Of a stretch of 64,000 bases of DNA, positions 24,001 to 35,914 are shown piece after piece (the stretch's first letter is position 1; each line of letters opens with the position of its first letter). The DNA lies in the NCBI GenBank assembly GCA_947311845.1, contig CAMZMU010000111.1, forward strand, positions 21,226,261 to 21,290,260, written 5' to 3'. This DNA is from Poa pratensis. Lineage: Eukaryota > Streptophyta > Magnoliopsida > Poales > Poaceae. The notes beneath the pieces were generated by a model. It was not told where the DNA came from, did not search any database, and worked only from the letters and a program-made list of their open reading frames with translations. A program made the translations under genes and the position numbers.

Positions 24001-24127
24001 GACCAGGCCGCGCCACCTATCGCCGTTGACGTTGACGCAGCAGGTGGACGATCTGCAGGACCGGCCTGAGGTTCAGGTCCCCCGCCAGCGCCGTCGCACG
24101 CCGCTCGGGGTCAGCCTCACCGCCGCC
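21075..24127 (-). pseudogene. Replication protein A 70-kDa subunit (RPA70/RFA1) pseudogene
   Basis: RPA70 is the main subunit of the single-strand DNA-binding complex. Its first exon (about 24127-23870) begins MAAVRLTPSGV and carries the N-terminal OB fold (RWRGLVSDGVDNCPAVFAG, VIRRGTVLQLDEYLVNVV), with at least two frame shifts. After an intron of about 1.1 kb, an exon from 22754 (acceptor CTGTAG) encodes VVLNLTVLIAECDIIGNP and the linker QPSYRPAPNYKNQGA, then DNA-binding domain A pieces (FNALLDRFYEVVEVGKVYV, LCPDED) in changing frames. The C-terminal domain is recognisable at 21437-21100 (CDYRYLLQLQIQDHSAN, YGEERRVKNTLAKVERFD). Introns are retained, so it is not a processed copy. Many shifts and deletions make function very unlikely. 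Confidence 0.75.
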
Positions 24128-24144
24128 ATCGCCTCCTCGCGGTA

Positions 24145-24755
24145 ACCTCTCTGCGGTAGGGTGGGGGGTAACGAATGGTGGTGGCGGATTTGAACTCTCG
24201 AAGGTTTGGGGGGGTTCAGGAATGGCGACGGAAGAAGTCGGAGGGGAAGAGGCGGTTGGTCGTCAGCACGGGGTCCTTCCAGGGGAAGACGCCGTCACGC
24301 TTCGATGAAACTGACCGTCGGATAGGGGCTGGGTGAGGTGATCGGACGGATACTTGGGCCGGGTCAGGGTGCCGGTGGAGCCCTGTGAGGTCTCGCTGCG
24401 TGTGGGCTGGCCTGCCAAGCGAGGGAGCAAAAGCATCAATTTTGCTCTATATTTTTCTTCCTTGAGTTCCGTTCACTCAGAGTTATTGATTCTCTTAGAA
24501 AACAAATTCACTCGGAATTATTTTGACTTAGTAGAGATGGCTCGAAATTTTTCTGCAAAAAATCTATGTAGATTGTATGTCGTTCTTCTTCTTTTAGCAA
24601 TGTAGACGCATAAGCATAGCAATATATTTCCTACAAAAATTAATTTTTAGTTCAGACAAATGTTCGAATAAGAAAATATTAAATTTGAGATTCGTAACAG
24701 TTACTAAATCATCTTGAAAATTAATATTGTATCATCAACATACTATAACATTGCT
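24145..24755. other. 5' flank of the RPA70 pseudogene, no gene seen
   Basis: Roughly 600 bp, GC-rich next to the RPA70 start and AT-rich further out. A short plus ORF (24354-24605) has no family features. Confidence 0.5.
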
Positions 24756-24759
24756 AAAC

Positions 24760-25060
24760 CTCCATCAACAAAATGAGGTACTGATTAACATGGCGAGTGA
24801 ATCCACAACTAAGTTATAAAGAATATGAGACCAAGGGTCACCTTGACGTATCCTTTGTGAGTCCAAAAATAATGTCCTAGGGATAGCCCTTCATTTCAAG
24901 AACTTCTAAGATTAAGGACCAATTAATCTTATCATAAGCATTATCAAGGTCGACCATAGAAATAATTGTTGTTGACTTATTCAAATGAATGGAATGTAAA
25001 GTGTCATGCAAGAGTAACACGCCATCGAGAACAGACCTACTTAATAATGGGTCTGAACTT
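24760..25060 (-). pseudogene. LINE reverse transcriptase fragment
   Basis: The minus strand reads VDLDNAYDKINWSLILEVLE, then about 40 residues later RQGDPWSHILYNLVVDSLA in another frame. The first is the LDFEKAYDKxNW block and the second the RQGDPxSPxLFNL block of plant L1-type reverse transcriptase. Only this core remains. Confidence 0.6.
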
Positions 25061-25374
25061 TTAAATTCGATTTATCTTCCACATGATTAGTTATATTAAT
25101 AATTACCTTAGTAAACACTTCCAACATAACAGTGAGTAAACAAATAGGTTTTACTTATGTATAAATCTGCATACAAATGAAATTCTTCAAACATGTTTTT
25201 TTTACATAATTCTTCAAACATGTTATAAATCTCAATAGACACTAAAGGCTAAAGATTCTGATTAAATTTTATATGTATTTGTTTGTAGTCAATGGATAAG
25301 AACATAATGCACTATGTATATTTAGTATAACAAAAATCGCCCAAGTAAAAAAAACTAGACAAAGTTTTGATTCT

Positions 25375-25960
25375 TGCCTCCTCTTCTTTGTTTCTTGATT
25401 CATTATTTTACTTGTACATGTACTAATTTGTTCACTATATAAAAATATTATTTTTTGGATAATTTTATCTTGATAACTAATTTGGTTCATGGAGCTACTT
25501 ATTTATCACTCCCATGTACACGTTTTGTGTATAATCATGATAACTATATAATGTGTTATGGTAAATATTACTCTTCGTTAAGAAGTTGTTTTCTTGTTTT
25601 ATTTTATATTCTTATTTGTATACATGTCTTTCTGCATGTACAATTTCTTCATTATATCAAATAATATTCATGTTTCTTATGTTTTATTCCTGGTGAACAA
25701 TATTTTAGTTTTCCTTGTAGTCCATTTATATGGAATTTATTGATTGTGAATATTCAATGTTAGTAAAAAGGTCCACTCAAGTATCATTTTTATTCTTCTG
25801 TAGAGAATATTGATTCTTGCTTTTTTTTATTCTGTGTTTTCCCTTTTCTACATGTACATGGGACATTTATTCATTAGATGAAGTAATATTCATGCAATCA
25901 ATTTATTCTCGGTGATCCAATATTTGGTCATTTGTCTGTTCATTTTATTCCTTGATGGAA
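25375..25960. repeat. Degenerate tandem repeat, unit about 210 bp
   Basis: Similar blocks near 25390, 25592 and 25813 run TTCTTG(T/A)TT..., then a (T)ACATGTAC motif, a TTCATTA segment and AATATT(C)ATG. They are strongly diverged. I see no coding potential. Confidence 0.35.
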
Positions 25961-26947
25961 CTGTTAGAGATATCTTTGACATATATGCATTTGGGAGTAT
26001 ATATTTGTAATTCATCTCTTCACTTATCTCTGGGAGGCTTTTTGCTCGTACCCCAATATATAATCGTCCGAGAGGTTCAATACATGCCAATATTCATACT
26101 CTTTCATGATAGCAGTCGCATGATTCTAAAATCTAGCCTCTAAACATGCTTCTGCCGGGCCGCTCCCTTGAGAGTCATTTTAATCTTTTGATCGGGTTTC
26201 TTCTATGTCAGTCGCTCAGCCGAAGTCTCCTTTTTGTGTCTGCGGCCATAGATCGGATTGCATCGCGCACCTCTCATCGCCTTTACGTGCCTCGACTCTA
26301 ACATTTATGTGCCTTTACCCTTCCTAATCTCCGCAAAATCTACACCATGGGCATTTGATATGATCAGCCAACAACGCACGTGTTTTTCGGGCCTCCTCTG
26401 CTTACAGTTTGTCCCGCTAAAACTTCATCCCTAGTGTGCATTACCGCCGATTGTTGCTGCTATGTCACCAATTCGAGGCGCGGTGCAGTGTCCTTATTCT
26501 TCGCTATCAGTGTCAAAGCATCTTTGCAGGCACATACGTACGCCACCGAGAGCTTCCTAATGTTGCACAGACTTGTGAGCTGCATCTACGTCGCACCATC
26601 GGGTCGTAGCTTTGCTGCACACGGTCATCTTCATTGTTCCTGCACAGTGCGCCCATGGCCACAACTGTGCCGCCTCCCAAGGTGTGTTGTCGTCAGCATT
26701 CGTCGATGGTCTATGACTCTATGTCATGCCTTTGAGTGGCTCCATCGTGCTTCTCTAGGCATACAACATGGCTGCTCTAGGCCGCCACATCACCGTCTCG
26801 CTCCCAAATACTTCATCTACTCTTACACCTGCGGACTGCACCGCTACCTCTTTGGCGTCTGCGTCCTGCAACAGTCGATGAGGCCTCCTCTACTCTATCT
26901 TTGTCAAAGTCACCGTCTAGATATATTTACAATTATGCAATGAATGC
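25961..26947. other. No gene recognised
   Basis: A 187-residue plus ORF (26380-26943) is Cys- and His-rich but has no domain pattern I recognise, and its composition looks like translated non-coding DNA. Possibly decayed transposon DNA. Confidence 0.45.
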
Positions 26948-26962
26948 ATCTAGCAAACTCTT
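26948..26962. repeat. Target-site duplication of a truncated LINE
   Basis: ATCTAGCAAACTCTT occurs here and again at 27776-27790, on both sides of the LINE fragment. Confidence 0.9.
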
Positions 26963-27775
26963 CTTTTTTTTCGAAAAGTGGAGTCCCAGCCTCTGCATCG
27001 AGTGATGCATACGGCTTTTTTATTATCAAACGTTCAAGAGTATAATGTTTACATCTCAACGATCACACAAGAACGAAAGCTGAATCAACCAGCGAAAGAA
27101 CAACATAATGCAACTACTGTAGTCGACTAATATGCTGCCACGTATGACGGGAGAAAATATCCTGTGCCACCGACAGGAGCCGAGTGCAGCCAGTATCCAT
27201 AAGGTCCCGCTGGTCCGAAGGAAGCAGGAACGCCCATAACTGGATCCAATGCACCGTTGTGTTGATAACCTGCAATACATGAAAATTCTTTGATCCGTTA
27301 AAAACCAAATTATTCAGACATTTCCAAATAGACCAACAAATAGCTGAAACGCCAATACGAATTCTAGCCTTGGTCTTGTTATCAATTTCATTCAACCAAT
27401 TCCCAAACATATTAGAAACATTGGATGGTGGAGGAATATTGTAAGTACAAAAAACAACACGCCAAATCAATTGAGCAAAGGAACAAGAGATGAACAAGTG
27501 TTGCACTGTCTCTTCCGATCCACAGAAAGAGCACTTAGTACAACCCTGCCACTTTCTCCTAGCAAGGTTATCGTTAGTAAGCAAAACTTTTCTATTCAAA
27601 AACCACATAAATACTTTTATCTTAAGTGGTATTTTTAATTTCCAAAGGTAAGTTCTCAGGTATCTAGTATGTCCATTCATCAAATCCTCATACATAGATT
27701 TAACAGAGAAAATACCATTCGGTGTTAGCTTCGAAACAAAAATATCTGGCCTATCTGATAAGTGAATATCCATCA
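26963..27775 (-). mobile_element. 5'-truncated LINE (L1-type), 813 bp
   Basis: On the minus strand this is the 3' end of an L1-like element. An ORF of 220 codons (27776-27114) carries the reverse-transcriptase zinc-binding domain: LWKLKIPLKIKVFMWFLNRK, the C-x2-C pair in KCSFCGSEETVQHLFISC, then the IRIGVSAICWSIWKCLNNLVF block. It ends in a poly(A) (poly(T) on plus, 26965-26971). The 15-bp target duplication on both sides shows a single 5'-truncated insertion by target-primed reverse transcription. Confidence 0.85.
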
Positions 27776-27872
27776 ATCTAGCAAACTCTTAATACTTGAT
27801 TGAGCATTGAGGTGCCAACGTGGACTATTTCTTAGAGAGATGAGATTGTGAAGTTTGTCATGCCAACTTATC

Positions 27873-27880
27873 ACTGTAAG
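27873..27880. repeat. 8-bp target-site duplication ACTGTAAG of a hAT element
   Basis: ACTGTAAG precedes CAGTGGCGGACC and recurs at 35513-35520 directly after GGTCCGCCACTG. Eight base pairs is the hAT signature. Confidence 0.85.
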
Positions 27881-28081
27881 CAGTGGCGGACCTAGGATTT
27901 TATCAAAGGGTATGCCAGACAAAATATTGACAAATTGCAACATAATTTCGTAACCAATCAATGTTTAAACGCAGGGTAAAAGCTTTGCAATAACTAAATA
28001 ATATGTAAGTGAAATATTAAGTTGAAAAGTTGCATAAACTGCCATTCTAGTTGAAAGTTCAAACTAGCGACTTGTATAGAA

Positions 28082-30814
28082 TCCTACTATATATAAAAGT
28101 TGGTGCAAACCGCACCCCGATCCAGCCTCCACGTCACCCGGGAAACGTCGGCCGTTCGATCGCAGTAATCAACGGTCTGGATCGCTTCACTGCTACAGTA
28201 CTACTGTAGCAGTCGAATTTCTACCAATCGCAGCACGACACGTCGCCGCGCACGATCTTTGGCGCAGCAGTTTTGCAGAAAACCGCCCGCAAAGGACCTG
28301 TCCGTAATTTGCGAAAACCCCGGGGACTTCGTTGCAAAATTTCCAGCGAGCCCCCCTTCCTCTCCTTCTCTCTCTCGCGACCGTCGCGTCGCCGGCGGCG
28401 CCGCCGCGCTCCCCCGCCGTTCCACTGCTCCTCGCTCAGATCCACCAGCACGGGAAGCTTCGCCGTCCTCCCCTTTCCCTCCTCGCCGCAGATCAGCCAG
28501 CGGGACGCCGCGCGTTGGCCGGAATCGCCGCCGCCGTGCACGGCTCCCTCCGCCGCGTCCATGCGCCGCTGCCGCCGTTCTGGCGACCTAGGCGCGGCGG
28601 CGCCGCCACGTACTGGCAGTTCACGTCCGCGCGCGCCCGACGCGACTCGCCGCGCATTCCAGGTCGCGCTGGATCGACGCCGGCGAGCTCCGAGAGCTCG
28701 ACGCCGCCGCGGCGGAGCCCGCCACCTGCTGACGTCACACTGACGTCGTCGTGGGCCTCGGATGGGCAGGTGGGCTCGTGCTGGGCTGGCCTGCTTCCCA
28801 TCCAGCTGGCTCGGCCCTCTTATTTTTTTTCCATTTTTTTTCCTATTTTCTGGAAACCAAATACAAATTCAAATCAGTTCAAATCAATTTCCACAAATTC
28901 TAAACAAATCTAAATCATCGTTCCAGAAACTTTGGGGAAAAATTATATTCCCTCTCATAACAAAAAAAATGGAACTATATTTCATCAAATCAATTTATTT
29001 AACATATCTAAAATAAAGATAACAAAACTTTACTTCCTCCAACTATGTAACTAAATTTTTAAATACTTTATACAAACCATATGTAAACAATTACAGGTAA
29101 AATATTAAAATTCAAAAATAGCAATTACAAAAAATGCTAAGATTCAAAAAAAAATACACACAACATAGATATATTCCACCATGCAATTCAAAATAACAAT
29201 TATAAAAAAATAGTAGTACTCAAACAAAAAAATCCATATTTTTCGAATCTACATTTCAAATAATGCAGACAATATGACAAAATTTCCTAAATTTAACAAA
29301 TTCTCAAACTTACCACACAAAAGTTATACTATACGTCCTCTAATTATGAAACTCAAACAAATATTCCAGCAAAATACAAACATATATAACCATTTCGATT
29401 TGCTAAACATTTGACGGTACTGTATATTATATAACCATTTCGATTTGCTAAACATTTGACGGTACCGTATATCATATAAATACACTCAAAAAAATACTAA
29501 CTATTTCAAAGTATTTCTCTTAAAAAAAAACACATTTGAAATAAATGTTCAAAGAAATGCAACACATTTGAACATTTCAAAATGCTAGAAAATTGAAAAC
29601 ACTTTAAAATATAACTGACAAAATGCATTAACCCTAACTATGTAGTCGAAACAAATGGTTATGATATACTTCAAATATATTCAAACATCCCAATTTTCTA
29701 AATATCTGAAAATAGTCAATATGACAAATTGCTTCTTCTACGATAAAATATATCATATTTCTCATAAAAAAATTACATGCAGCACATTTCTAAAACTCAA
29801 TTTGCTAAAAAAAAAGGAAAACTCCAAAATATAAATACTTCACATATTATCTCACATAACCTTTAAAAAAAACTAACACATTTGAAATAGACGTTAAAAA
29901 AAATGCAACACATTCGAACATTTTAAATTGCTAAAAAATTAGAAGCACTCTAAAATATATCTCACAAATTGCATTCACCCTAATTATGAAGTTGACGCAA
30001 ATTTTATATTATACTTAAAATATATCCAAACATCCCAAATTTCTAAATATCTAAAAATACTCGATATAACAAATTACTACCTCTACGATAAAATATATCA
30101 TATTTCTCACAAAAAAATACATGCAACACATTTGAAAAACTCAATTTGCTAAAAAAAAGACCAAAAAAATGAAATACTCTAAAATATATATATCTCACAT
30201 ATTATCTTACATATTGCATTCTCCCTAATTACGAAGTTCAAACAAATCCAAACAAATATTTCGACAAAATACAAACATATAAAACCATTCCAACTTACTA
30301 AACATTTAACGTAACTCTAAAATGTGTGAACCAACTCACAGAAAAAAAATAACTACTTAAGAATATTTTCACACAAAAAAACAAAACACATACAAACATG
30401 TAAAACCAGTCCACCTTACTAAACATTTAACGTAACTCTAAAATGTGTGAACCAACTCACAGAAACAAAAAATAACTACTTACGAATATTTTCACACAAA
30501 AAAACAAAACACATACAAACATGTAAAACCATTCCACCTTACTAAACATTTAACGTAACTCTAAAATGTGTGAACCAACTCACAGAAACAAAAAATAACT
30601 ACTTACGAATATTTTCACACAAAAAACCAAAACACATTTAAAATTGAATTACAATAATTCCCAAATTTGAGCGATCTCCAAAATCCAACCATTTTTAAAA
30701 CGAAACCATTTTTCAATTTTAATGATTTCCAAACTTAGACAACTTTACAACATCACCATTTTCAAATTCAAATTCACAAACACACGCGCGGCATTGCCGC
30801 GCTCAAATACCTAG
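28082..30814 (+). mobile_element. Helitron 1 (2,733 bp)
   Basis: It starts TCCTACTATATATAAAAG directly after A and ends with hairpin GCGCGGCA-T-TGCCGCGC (30786-30802), an 8-nt spacer and CTAG before T. This is a full set of Helitron criteria: no inverted repeats, no target duplication, A/T insertion site. The first 700 bp are GC-rich with several overlapping ORFs and could be captured exon sequence. I cannot name a source gene. The rest is AT-rich and includes a three-copy minisatellite. No Rep/helicase is encoded. Confidence 0.8.
30270..30640. repeat. Three-copy tandem repeat, unit about 122 bp, inside Helitron 1
   Basis: CTTACTAAACATTTAACG recurs at about 30294, 30415 and 30538. Each copy is followed by CTCTAAAATGTGTGAACC and a TTTTCACAC segment. 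Copies 2 and 3 are nearly identical; copy 1 is slightly diverged. Confidence 0.8.
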
Positions 30815-30925
30815 TCATTGTTCAAAGATGGTGTCTCTTTACAAAATACGCAATATAGACAATCATATAATATATGTGAACAATTGATTTGCATTTAACT
30901 ATTTGACTCATTACTACGTAGAAAA

Positions 30926-33900
30926 TCTTTACTATTAAATGGGAGTTGGTGATGGTCTAACCCGGCAGAATTTTTCTGCCTCCCAATTCTGCCCTTCCGC
31001 TAATAACTGCTATCGCTAATTGGCCCGGCCCAGTAATTAAGCGTTAACAAATCTCACATAGGCTCCTCTATCAAAAGGCACGAACGTTGCCTAAATCGCC
31101 CGCACACAACCGCCCGTGCGCCGCCGCCTCGACTCGGCTTCCTCTCTCGCAGCTTCCCGTGCGCCGCCAGTCGCCGTCGTTCTCCTGCTTGGCCAGTTGC
31201 TGCCGTCCCGTGCACCTCCTCTCAGCGCCGCTCGTCCGACTCCTGTCGCGCCGTCTCTCGTCCAGATCTACCGTCTACCAGATCTGCTGCGCCACCGCCC
31301 GACCGTCGAAGCTTCGTCCTCGTGTTGCTGCGGAAGGTCATCTGGCGGCATCCTCCTGCAGCGTACAACAATCCTCTCCGACAGTCACCGTCGACGCCAA
31401 ACTCCGTCCGCCTCATCTCCAACCAAGGTGCAGTTCGTGCGTCAATTCCTTATTTTAACTGCACGAATAAGCGACAATTTTTTCGATTCACAGGAAAAGG
31501 AGATAGCAATTTTAGCTTTCATCACTTCATCATTACATAGGTTGTTATTGCCTTTCTAGCATTCTCTTATGAATCAACGTGTTATGATCTTTTTAAAAAC
31601 ACAATCTTAAGCCTTCAGCGGCTAGAACTCAATCTAGAGAGAACATTTGAGTTTAGATCATTCCCGAAGATTTGATTGCCGAAAAAAAGTGCTGGGCACG
31701 AGCACTCTGGTCTACATGTTCTGTTCGTAGCTGCTGTATAGTATTGTTTGCACAGTCCAGCCTCATCTATTATTTGCTTTACCGAACCATCTTGTTGCAG
31801 AATCCCTATGAGAATGGCCTAGAAAATTGTAAGTCTAACCCATCATTACATTCCTACCAGCAAAAGCAATAGCAAGCTGAGATGTTCAACAACGTATGAG
31901 AATTTATGTTTTGTTTGAAATATAAAACTTCTGCGATAAAGAAATACGGTGAGTCCTCATACCCAGCAAAGTTTACTGATTTTTCTGTTAAGAATCAGCT
32001 TACAGGAAATCATATTTTGGTTTAGCAAAGTTTGTCTCAGAGGCGACGAGTGGTGAGGGGCCGCAATAGGCAAGTAGACGCCGATAAATTTGGTGAGAAA
32101 CAAGCGGGGACAAAGAAATTAGTTGCGAATTGTGTTTCTCAAAACACAAATTATGAGGTTTCTGAGATCTAAGCTCTCTATATCCACGGAAGCTTTAGTG
32201 TAGGAAAACAATCTTTTAGTCAGTTAGACGGTTGTCTGATTGTTGGCAATATTTCCCATACATGAGCTATACAAGTTGCATATTACACAGCTGCGTTGGA
32301 AATGTCGAACATGACAGTCCATTCCTTGCATCATATTATTCTAATGTAAATTACTGTATATTTTCTGATAACTAATTTGTACAACATGGTAGGCCAAAAA
32401 ACGAAATGTTGCCTTGATGGAAAAGGAAGTATGATTCTCCTGGGAAGGAAAAGGAAGATGCTGGTTTATTTCAGTCTGAGAAGCACATGAGGAAACTTAA
32501 AATTACTCTGCTTGCTTTTGCTTTTTCATGCTACTTTTGGTTACTAAGCATATATTTACAATTGTACATAGAACAAGTTGGATGGCTAATCTATCAAAAT
32601 TGAGTGCCGCAGAGAAGTAAGACATCTAGATAGAGAAATAAAGTCAGGAAGAGCTTCTAATTCCCATGATAAAACCTAAAGAAGTGCGACCTGTGCAGCA
32701 AGAGCATGAGCTGGACAACATACATTGTTCATACTACCAGCAACAGCCACAATAATTCCTATCATCTATTAGCAGACAATATTATTTTCTGAGCAGACCG
32801 TCCAGTAATTTTATTTGTTTTGGGCATAGCTAGAGTGCATGAAAGTTGAAGAATTTCTCTTGGTACTATCTAAAGATCTGGATGCACCTAATAAACAACA
32901 AACTACAGGACATGCTTATTGACTGCACATTGTCTGGTCGTTAATTCAAAGAATATTCTGATGCATGATAAATTAAAGAGTTGATATCTAAATCCTGCCT
33001 GTACATGACAATTTGAAACGGCATTACTCAACTCTCCATTTGAAGAGTTCTGTTACAAGTATAGCTTACTTATTTTGGCTGGACCGCTTCATCTTTTAAT
33101 GTCCCTTTGATGGATGAGATTTTGATTAAGAAATGACGATTTTTTTATTAGTGTCTGTCCAGTGTTCATTATCTTCATATAGTCATTAGATGAATAATTG
33201 GTTTTCTTTATCTGAAAGGGATGATTCCTTTATTATCTTTGTCACCGCCTGTAATATTCCAATAAAGCATCTCAACGGATCAATTTGTCTTGTTAATAGC
33301 ACCATGGCAATTATTTATCTTATTCTATAGAATATGTTAATAGTGGAGGATATCATCTTTGATTTATTTCCATTGCAAAGTCAAGAAGCTATTATTCTGT
33401 ATTGAATTAGACTTAGCTCTTTATATGGTGCTTCAGATGCATCATTTTAGCAAGAAGTCTGCACTGTGATATTAATTTTTCCTTGGAAAACCAATGATAA
33501 AAATGGCATGGTAAGAGGGAATGTCCTTGGCTGTTGTTAGAGGCATGACCTATGTGTCATGGGAACACAAATGTTGCTAGGTTATTCGTATATCGCTCGT
33601 GGAGAATAAGGTGGGTCGCTCGTGGAGGAGGAGAGAGAGCAGCACATGCAATGAGGTAGAATGGGAAAGGGAATTAAGGAATCACATCACACTACTGAAT
33701 GAGAGATGCCATGACAATGAATAATGTGCTGAAAATTATTGCCTTGACCTTGAGATATCGTTTTTTGAAATTTTATTGTATGAATTGGATCACATACATA
33801 ATTTGTGTGAATGTTCCTCTGTAGCGCGAAACACGGGCATTAAGTCTCATCATATTTCACGCATCATAAATTTGAACTCGAACTATTGTTTTGATCAATG

Positions 33901-34124
33901 CGTCTTCCTTTTTTATTTCGTGGCAACGAACGGCTATTCAACTCTTTCATCTTTGTCGTTGGAGGTTATAGGGACATATAACGGCAATGATTTACCGAAG
34001 TTTAAGCAAAGAAATATGTGTCATGACAAAGCGATGCCTCTACCAAACATTTTGTTCGTAGTGAATGTATGATTTAAAACAATTTATATGTGTGTTCCGT
34101 AGCAACGCACGGGCAATTAGCTAG
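30926..34124 (+). mobile_element. Helitron 2 (3,199 bp)
   Basis: It begins TCTTTACTATTAAATGGG after A and ends CCGTAGCAACGCACGG (small hairpin), GCAATTAG, CTAG before T. These are typical grass Helitron ends. A GC-rich block at 31080-31440 opens several overlapping ORFs and may be a captured first exon. The remainder is AT-rich with no protein I recognise and no Rep/helicase. It lies 111 bp after Helitron 1. Confidence 0.75.
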
Positions 34125-34628
34125 TACTATCATATATTTGTTTCTAATGTATGCGAAAATATAAAATCTAAATTTTAACAAAAGATCGGTTACCAAGATG
34201 ATCTACCATACAGCCGTCATATCCGTGGTGTTTCCGACGCTGTCCTGCACCCCACCTTGGCTCGCTGCGAATTGCATCCGTTCCGGCGTGGCGGCCTAGG
34301 CTCCCGGCGAACCGCGACGGAGTGGCGGCGCGGCGTCCAGCGACTTCTCTTATGTCTGTCCGGCCGGCGGCCGCCGCTACCCTGGCGTTTTGGATCGTGG
34401 GATCGTCATCGGGCCGCCCTGGCCGATGCAGCCGGTCGCAAACGAGGATGGCTACGTGTTGCGCGAGCGAGCGCTCGCTCGCGCCGCGGAGACGCGTTGA
34501 CGTGGACGGACGTGGGTGGGTCCCACCCACGTACCTATCTTCTTCCTTCCTTTTCTCCCCACATGCACACGCAGACGCCGCAGACGCGCTCCATCCTCTC
34601 TCCTCAAGCCACGCACGCACGCACGCAC

Positions 34629-35048
34629 CGACGGCGACGAGGGCCAGGCCGAGCCGGCGCCGCCGCAGCCGCGGCTGGCCGCGGCGGAGGCTGCGACGGC
34701 GAGGAACAAACTTATGGCGGGCGGTGTGGGCGGAATCGAAGGAGCCGCCGCCGCCATCTTCTTCACCGACGGCGACGAGGGCCAGGCCGAGCCGGCGCCG
34801 CCGCAGCCGCGGCTGGCCGCGGCGGAGGCTGCGACGGCGAGGAACAAACTTATGGCGGGGGGTGTGGGCGGAATCGAAGGAGCCGCCGCCGCCATCTTCT
34901 TCACCGACGGCGACGAGGGCCAGGCCGAGCCGGCGCCGCCGCAGCCGCGGCTGGCCGCGGCGGAGGCTGCGACGGCGAGGAACAAACTTATGGCAGGGGG
35001 GTGTGGGCGGAATCGAAGGAGTCGCCGCCGCCATCTTCGTCTCCGGCG
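34629..35048. repeat. Three tandem copies of a 138-bp GC-rich unit
   Basis: CGACGGCGACGAGGGCC starts copies at 34629, 34767 and 34905. A fourth, strongly diverged partial copy follows at about 35049. Because 138 is divisible by three, all frames stay open on both strands and long ORFs appear (for example 34257-35303 plus and 35034-34168 minus). None resembles a known protein. They are probably a consequence of the period. Confidence 0.85.
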
Positions 35049-35520
35049 AGACGACGGCCAGGCCGAGCCGGAGCCGCCGGAGCCGCGGCGGAGGCGACGA
35101 CGGCGAGGAGCAAACTTCGGTGGGGGGGTGCAGGTCGGGGGCGACGTTCTCTTCCTCCTCCGTGCGGTCTTCTTCCTCCTCCGTCCGCCGTGGGGCCCAC
35201 CACGTGCGCTGTCGGAAACCGCGCGACGGGAGTCTTCCTTGCGCACGCGCAAGCTAGCCTTCCCCGTCGCAAACTGCTTGATACCATCGATCTGATCAGA
35301 TGAGGAAATCCCGGAACAAAGCTGATCAATTCCCGTGCTCGTGCTGGAGGACCAGAACAACGCGTACGTGCTGAACAACATCTAGTCTTGATGGCATGAT
35401 GCGATCATGTCCATGGGCCTCAGCTCAACTAATCATAATCACTACTAGTAGTACTAATACGCACGGTTGGGCCTCAGGGTATGCCACGGCATACCGGGCA
35501 GGTCCGCCACTGACTGTAAG

Positions 35521-35914
35521 GGAGTCTTTCAACCGAATATGCAATGTCCTTTTACTTTCTAAGTATCTTTTTTGTTCGATCTCAATTCAGCAAAAGTTTT
35601 TTTTTAATAAAGGGCTTATTACTTACAAGAAATTCAGCAAAAAAGATACGTATGCATCCACGCATTGCGCAGTCTAGTCCAAATCAGTAAAATGCATATG
35701 TGCATAGCTTTTTTTTGAATTTTAAGGCAGTCGAATCTGCAATGTCATTTGCCTAAGCAAGAGTATCACCGAAAACAAAACAAACTAGATTATTAAGATC
35801 AACTCTAAAGTCTCTACTACTAGATTATTACTCGAAAAAATAGTCTCTACTTCAACTTCTCGTTTTCTCCCCACACGCACACGCAGACGCCGCAGACGCG
35901 CTCCATCCTCCCTC
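35521..35914. other. Intergenic DNA between the hAT element and the GCK-like gene
   Basis: AT-rich, no ORF of note. The last 50 bp (35866-35918) repeat a segment found at 34553-34606 (CACACGCAGACGCCGCAGAC core), so one copy was duplicated into or out of the hAT element. Confidence 0.5.

Larger units (their letters stand above)
27881..35512. mobile_element. hAT-type DNA transposon, 7.6 kb, carrying two Helitrons
   Basis: The terminal inverted repeats share CAGTGGCGGACCT (13 bp perfect), followed by similar GGTATGCC motifs. TIR sequence and 8-bp duplication agree with plant hAT elements. No hAT dimerisation or transposase domain is seen. The interior consists of short unique segments, two complete Helitrons (28082-30814 and 30926-34124) and a GC-rich stretch with a 138-bp tandem repeat. 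Without the Helitrons the element would be about 1.7 kb and non-autonomous. The host site is LINE-like debris that continues on both sides. Confidence 0.75.

Noticed and set aside
26380..26943. 187-codon plus ORF
   Set aside because: No recognisable domain, odd Cys/His-rich composition, no splice or homology evidence by eye.
34257..35381. Long ORFs (up to 348 codons) on both strands over the 138-bp repeat
   Set aside because: Open frames on both strands follow from a repeat length divisible by three and high GC. No frame is preferred.
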